Of a DNA stretch of 64,000 bases, positions 60,501-64,000 are shown piece after piece. This DNA is from Burkholderia latens. GTDB lineage: Bacteria; Pseudomonadota; Gammaproteobacteria; Burkholderiales; Burkholderiaceae. The notes under the pieces are model-generated. The model was not told the origin of the DNA. It saw nothing but the letters and a program-made list of their open reading frames with translations, and searched no databases. The stretch's first letter is position 1; every line of letters begins with the position of its first letter. The DNA is taken from NCBI RefSeq assembly GCF_902499045.1, contig NZ_CABVPL010000013.1, positions 1 to 64,000 of the forward strand. The letters run 5' to 3'. Made by a program: the position numbers and the translations under genes.

Positions 60501-61442
60501 ATGAGCGACAACATTTTTACCGGCACCATTCCAGCCCTGATGACGCCGTGCACCGCCGACCGTCAGCCGGATTTCGACGCGCTGGTGAAGAAGGGCAAGG
60601 AACTGGTCGCACTGGGCATGCGCGCGGTGGTGTATTGCGGTTCGATGGGTGACTGGCCGCTGCTGACCGAAGCACAGCGCCAGGAAGGTGTCGCGCGCCT
60701 GGTCGAAGCCGGCGTGCCGACGATCGTCGGCACGGGCGCCGTGAACTCAAAGGAAGCCGTGTCGCACGCGGCACACGCGGCGAAAGTCGGCGCGCACGGC
60801 CTGATGGTGATCCCGCGCGTACTGTCGCGCGGCGCATCGCCGGCCGCGCAAAAGGCGCATTTCTCCGCAATCCTGAACGCCGCGCCGAACCTGCCGGCCG
60901 TGATCTACAACAGCCCGTACTACGGCTTCGCGACTCGCGCCGACCTGTTCTTCGAACTGCGTCGCCAGCACCCGAATCTGATCGGCTTCAAGGAATTCGG
61001 CGGCGCGGCCGACATGCGCTACGCGGCCGAGAACATCACGTCGCAGGACGACAGCGTCACGCTGATGGCCGGCGTCGACACGCAAGTGTTCCATGGCTTC
61101 GTGAATTGCGGCGCGGCGGGCGCGATCACCGGCATCGGCAACGCGCTGCCGCGCGAAGTGCTGCAACTGGTCGATCTTTGCAAGAAGGCCGCGCAAGGCG
61201 ATGCAGTGGCGCGCGTGCGTGCGAAGGAGCTGGAAGCGGCGCTGGCCGTACTGTCGTCGTTCGACGAAGGCTGCGACCTGGTGCTGTTCTACAAGCACCT
61301 GATGGTGCTGAACGGTGACAAGGAATACACGCTGCACTTCAACGAAACAGACGTGCTCAGCGACGCGCAGCGCAACTACGCGGAAGCGCAGTACACGCTG
61401 TTCCGCAACTGGTACGCGAACTGGTCGAAGACGATCGCGTAA
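60501..61442 (+). CDS. DapA-family class I lyase/deaminase (possibly hydroxyproline pathway)
   Basis: The 313-residue protein has the dihydrodipicolinate synthase/N-acetylneuraminate lyase fold: TGTIPALMTPCTADRQPDFD, a GSMGDWPLL loop where DapA has GTTGE, the Tyr of VIYNSPYYG and Schiff-base Lys164 in IGFKEFGG. The altered loop excludes lysine biosynthesis. Overall wording resembles bacterial proteins annotated with 4-hydroxyproline breakdown (pyrroline-4-hydroxy-2-carboxylate deaminase), but no epimerase or semialdehyde dehydrogenase is in view, so I leave the reaction open. A clear ribosome site (GAGGAAACGAG) and a strong terminator flank it. Confidence 0.82.
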   Translation: MSDNIFTGTIPALMTPCTADRQPDFDALVKKGKELVALGMRAVVYCGSMGDWPLLTEAQRQEGVARLVEAGVPTIVGTGAVNSKEAVSHAAHAAKVGAHGLMVIPRVLSRGASPAAQKAHFSAILNAAPNLPAVIYNSPYYGFATRADLFFELRRQHPNLIGFKEFGGAADMRYAAENITSQDDSVTLMAGVDTQVFHGFVNCGAAGAITGIGNALPREVLQLVDLCKKAAQGDAVARVRAKELEAALAVLSSFDEGCDLVLFYKHLMVLNGDKEYTLHFNETDVLSDAQRNYAEAQYTLFRNWYANWSKTIA

Positions 61443-61490
61443 ACGATAACGCGCGATGCTGCGGCGAAACTGTCGCATGCTGGAAACGGG

Positions 61491-61519
61491 AAGCCACGGA
61501 TCGTTCCGTGGCTTTTTTC
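61491..61519 (+). terminator. Rho-independent terminator of the DapA-like gene
   Basis: A perfect 9-bp stem, AGCCACGGA and TCCGTGGCT, closed by the tetraloop TCGT, is followed by six T. It lies 50 bp after the stop and is the clearest terminator in the window. Confidence 0.93.
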
Positions 61520-61570
61520 TTTCGCGCGCGATGCGATCGCCATCGCCTCGACGCAAACGCGCGCCCTGCT

Positions 61571-61816
61571 TCATCCCGCGTTCCGCGCCTCGATCCCGTC
61601 GATCTTCGCGAGCAGCGCATGGCCGAGCGTCGTCACGTGGCGCGGCATGCCGGGGATCGCCAGCAACGCTTCGATCCGCTCGCGCCAGTAACTCGGGCGG
61701 CTCACGCGCATCGCGCACGGCATCGCCGCCGAACCGGCTTGCGCATCGCTTTCCAGCAGCGCGACCATTTTCTCGATATGAGAAAGCTCGCGCTCCACAT
61801 AGTCTCTCGTCAGCAT
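61571..61816 (-). CDS. Small hypothetical protein
   Basis: The 81-residue frame from the ATG at 61816 starts MLTRDYVERELSHIEKMVAL, has a predicted amphipathic helical N-terminus and ends ALLAKIDGIEARNAG. Residue composition looks protein-like and not like a shadow frame, but I recognise no family. A weak GGTGG ribosome site precedes it. It stands alone between the lyase terminator and the LysR gene; the 220 bp on its right show nothing. Confidence 0.5.
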   Translation of the reverse strand: MLTRDYVERELSHIEKMVALLESDAQAGSAAMPCAMRVSRPSYWRERIEALLAIPGMPRHVTTLGHALLAKIDGIEARNAG

Positions 61817-62036
61817 GTGATGGCCACCCCGCAATACCGCACCCGGCCTGTCGTCATCGGCGCCGCCGCATGGGCTTTTCGCTCGACGCGTCGTATCCGC
61901 TTCCCGTCACGTTACGCGCGTCGTGTGTCAGAAAAGCGCCGGCACGCTGGACGGTTTTGTTCATATCGTCAGACCATTGTCGCTCGGCCGCATCCCCACG
62001 CTGTCGCGATCGCGATCCCGCATGCCCCGCTCCCGC

Positions 62037-62951
62037 TCATTCGTCGCGCCGGTTCCGCATCCGCGCGAACGCGTCGCGCAAATCCGCGCAGAACGCGTCG
62101 CCGATCATCGACAACGGCTGCGACGCGGACGTCACCAGATAGAAATGATCGGGCACGGCCGGCTCGAACCGCTTGACGGCCACGCGATGCCGCGCATAAG
62201 CCGCGGTCACCGGATCGATCAGCGCGACGCCCGCGCCGTTCGCGACGAACGCGACGATCGTCTGCGACAGCTGCGCCTCGATCGACAGCACGCGCGACAC
62301 GCCGGCCTCGACGAACACGCGATCGATCGCGCTGCGCGCCTCGAAGCTCGGCGGGAACGAGATGAACGACTCGTCGCGCAGATCGGCCGGCTGCACCACG
62401 CGCTTGCGCGCGAGCCGGTGCCCGCGCGGCACGATGCAGCACATCGCGCTTTCCGTGAGCCGCTCGCCGCGCACCGCCGGATGCGGGACAGGCTCCGCGA
62501 TCAATCCGACGTCGCACTGCCCGGACGCGACCTTGTCGACGACCGTGGACGCACTGTGCGCGAGCAGCGTGATGTCGACGCCCGGATGCGCGGCCGAGAA
62601 GCGCGTGACGAGCTCGGGCAGCAGGTCGAGCGCGACGGCCGGCGATCCGGCCACCCGCAGCGTGCCGCGCCGCATCGCGCGAATCTGCTCGGCGGCCTGC
62701 GCGACGCGATCGAGCCCGACGAACGCGCGCTCGACCTCTTCGTACAGCACGCGCGCCTGCGCGGTCGGCGTGAAGCGCCCCTGCTGGCGCTCGAACAGCA
62801 CGAAGCCGACGCGCTCCTCGAGATCGGCGATCAGCCGGCTCACGGCCGGCTGCGAGATATGCAAATCGCGCGCCGCGCGCGTGACGGTATGACGCTGCAT
62901 CACCGCGCGGAACGCTTCGATCTGGCGGATCCTCAGAGAAGGCGTGGTCAT
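62037..62951 (-). CDS. LysR-family regulator (OccR/NocR-like)
   Basis: The 304-residue protein has the LysR helix-turn-helix (LRIRQIEAFRAVMQRHTVTR, ISQPAVSRLIADLEERVGF) and the two-lobed effector domain (GTLRVAGSPAVALDLLPELV, ISFPPSFEARSAIDRVF, FVANGAGVALIDPVTA). Its wording resembles regulators of opine and arginine-derivative use. It is divergent from the oxidase gene at 63101, which it most likely activates from the 149-bp region between them. Confidence 0.9.
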   Translation of the reverse strand: MTTPSLRIRQIEAFRAVMQRHTVTRAARDLHISQPAVSRLIADLEERVGFVLFERQQGRFTPTAQARVLYEEVERAFVGLDRVAQAAEQIRAMRRGTLRVAGSPAVALDLLPELVTRFSAAHPGVDITLLAHSASTVVDKVASGQCDVGLIAEPVPHPAVRGERLTESAMCCIVPRGHRLARKRVVQPADLRDESFISFPPSFEARSAIDRVFVEAGVSRVLSIEAQLSQTIVAFVANGAGVALIDPVTAAYARHRVAVKRFEPAVPDHFYLVTSASQPLSMIGDAFCADLRDAFARMRNRRDE

Positions 62952-63100
62952 AACACTGGATTATGGGACATTGATCAAGCTGTATTGGACAGTCTATTTT
63001 GCCTGCCCGAACATCGATTCAGCAATGTCAAACACGCAAGGAACCGCGCCGCCATGCCCCATAACATGCACGCCTCGACACGATACCCGCGGAGCCGCAC

Positions 63101-64000
63101 ATGACCGTGCGCGGCTTCGACGTCGTCGTGGCCGGCGGCGGACTCGTCGGCATGGCGCTCGCGTGGGGCATCGCGCGCGCCGGCAAGCGCGTCGCCGTGT
63201 GCGACGGCGACGACATCGCGTTTCGCGCGGCACGCGGCAACTTCGGGCTCGTGTGGGTGCAGGGCAAGGGCGGACGCTGCCTGCCGTACGCGCGCTGGTC
63301 GCGCGAATCGTCCGAGCGCTGGAACGCGTTCGCCGCGCAGCTGCAACGCGAGACCGGCGTGAACTGCGGCTTCGAGCGCCCAGGCGGAATCGAACTGTTC
63401 GAGCACGGCGATGAGCTTGCGAGCGCGACCGCGCTGCTCGACTCGCTGCATCGGCAGGACGCGGCGCTGTCGTACGAAGTGCTCGACGCAGCCGCGCTGC
63501 GCAAACGGATCCCGGCCGCGTCGCCGGCGCTCGCCGGCGCGCTGTGGTCGCCGAACGACGGTCACGCGAATCCGCTCTACACGCTGCGCGCGTTGTTACA
63601 GGCGTTCGTGCAACACGGCGGCGTCTATCTGCCGCGCAACGCGGTCAGCGAGATCCGTCCGCGTGCCGGCCGCTTCGAGATCGACACGCGCGAAGGCCTG
63701 CTCGAAGCCGGGCGCGTCGTGCTTGCCGCCGGTCTCGACAATGCGCGGCTCGCGCCGATGGTCGACATGCATGCGCCGATCTCGCCGCTGCGCGGTCAGA
63801 TCATGGTCACGGAACGGCTTGCGCCGTTTCTCGACTACCCGACGCTGGTCGTGCGCCAGACGCCGGAAGGCTCGGTGCTGCTCGGCGACTCGGCGGAAGA
63901 CGCCGGCTTCGACGACGGCCAGACACGTCCTGCGATGGTCGACATCGCGCGCCGTGCACGCACCGCGTTCCCGGCGCTCGCCCATGCGCGCATCGTCCGC
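63101..64000 (+). CDS. FAD-dependent DAO-family oxidoreductase, cut by right edge
   Basis: At least 300 residues are read without a stop. The N-terminal FAD Rossmann motif is VVVAGGGLVGMALAWGIARA; later come the DAO-type segments SPNDGHANPLYTLRALLQAF, VVLAAGLDNARL and ISPLRGQIMVTER. It resembles the B subunits of opine oxidases and D-amino-acid or hydroxyproline dehydrogenases. The ATG at 63101 has a GGAG site. Divergence from an OccR/NocR-like LysR gene favours an opine-like or amino-acid substrate; partner subunits, if any, lie beyond the window. Confidence 0.85.
   Translation, partial: MTVRGFDVVVAGGGLVGMALAWGIARAGKRVAVCDGDDIAFRAARGNFGLVWVQGKGGRCLPYARWSRESSERWNAFAAQLQRETGVNCGFERPGGIELFEHGDELASATALLDSLHRQDAALSYEVLDAAALRKRIPAASPALAGALWSPNDGHANPLYTLRALLQAFVQHGGVYLPRNAVSEIRPRAGRFEIDTREGLLEAGRVVLAAGLDNARLAPMVDMHAPISPLRGQIMVTERLAPFLDYPTLVVRQTPEGSVLLGDSAEDAGFDDGQTRPAMVDIARRARTAFPALAHARIVR

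Overview
The window looks like a Burkholderia chromosome, most like the B. cepacia complex. It has very high GC, strong GC3 bias, tightly overlapping ATGA gene junctions and typical Burkholderia families: ESPR-type trimeric autotransporter, small H-NS, Wzx/Wzy exopolysaccharide genes, PQQ enzymes, Porin_4 porin, MHS-type MFS permeases. The catabolic and accessory content suggests a secondary replicon (inference). I see no tRNA, rRNA, IS element, integrase or CRISPR array.

Layout. 1-2489 (-): a trimeric autotransporter adhesin cut by the left edge, with a 75-bp in-frame repeat array and a 14-bp tandem array upstream. 4039-7207 (+): a two-component pair, a receiver-AraC regulator and a 7TMR-DISM kinase. 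7346-12036 (-): a ytfQ-ytfR-ytfT-yjfF sugar ABC importer. 12485-14314: topoisomerase IB, H-NS and an orphan FlhD-like protein.

14672-34216: a complete Wzx/Wzy exopolysaccharide locus with its own four Kdo genes. The enzymes present (WbaP-type initiating transferase, two glycosyltransferases, one KpsS-like candidate Kdo transferase, one acetyltransferase) match in number the O-acetylated galactose3-Kdo tetrasaccharide polymer known from Burkholderia. A secreted sialidase-like protein overlaps the polymerase gene, and an AraC-type regulator sits beside the locus.

35141-49000: a PQQ alcohol-oxidation region. It holds pqqABCDE, a sigma-54 AcoR-like activator, a quinoprotein alcohol dehydrogenase with the Asp-x-Asp signature of lanthanide enzymes, a fused XoxJ-like/cytochrome c protein, a HiPIP and an RpoD paralogue. 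Three near-identical -24/-12 promoters (before pqqA, the dehydrogenase and an acetyl-CoA synthetase remnant), with related upstream motifs, tie the region into one probable AcoR/sigma-54 regulon. Two genes here, the acetyl-CoA synthetase and a TonB-dependent receptor, survive only as joined ends with their middles deleted.

49223-64000: a porin, an MFS permease, an alpha/beta hydrolase, a TRAP transporter, a small zinc-ribbon protein and a GntR/FCD - MHS permease - DapA-family lyase cluster with three copies of a shared AT-rich operator. At the right edge a LysR regulator is divergent from a DAO-family oxidase cut by the window end.
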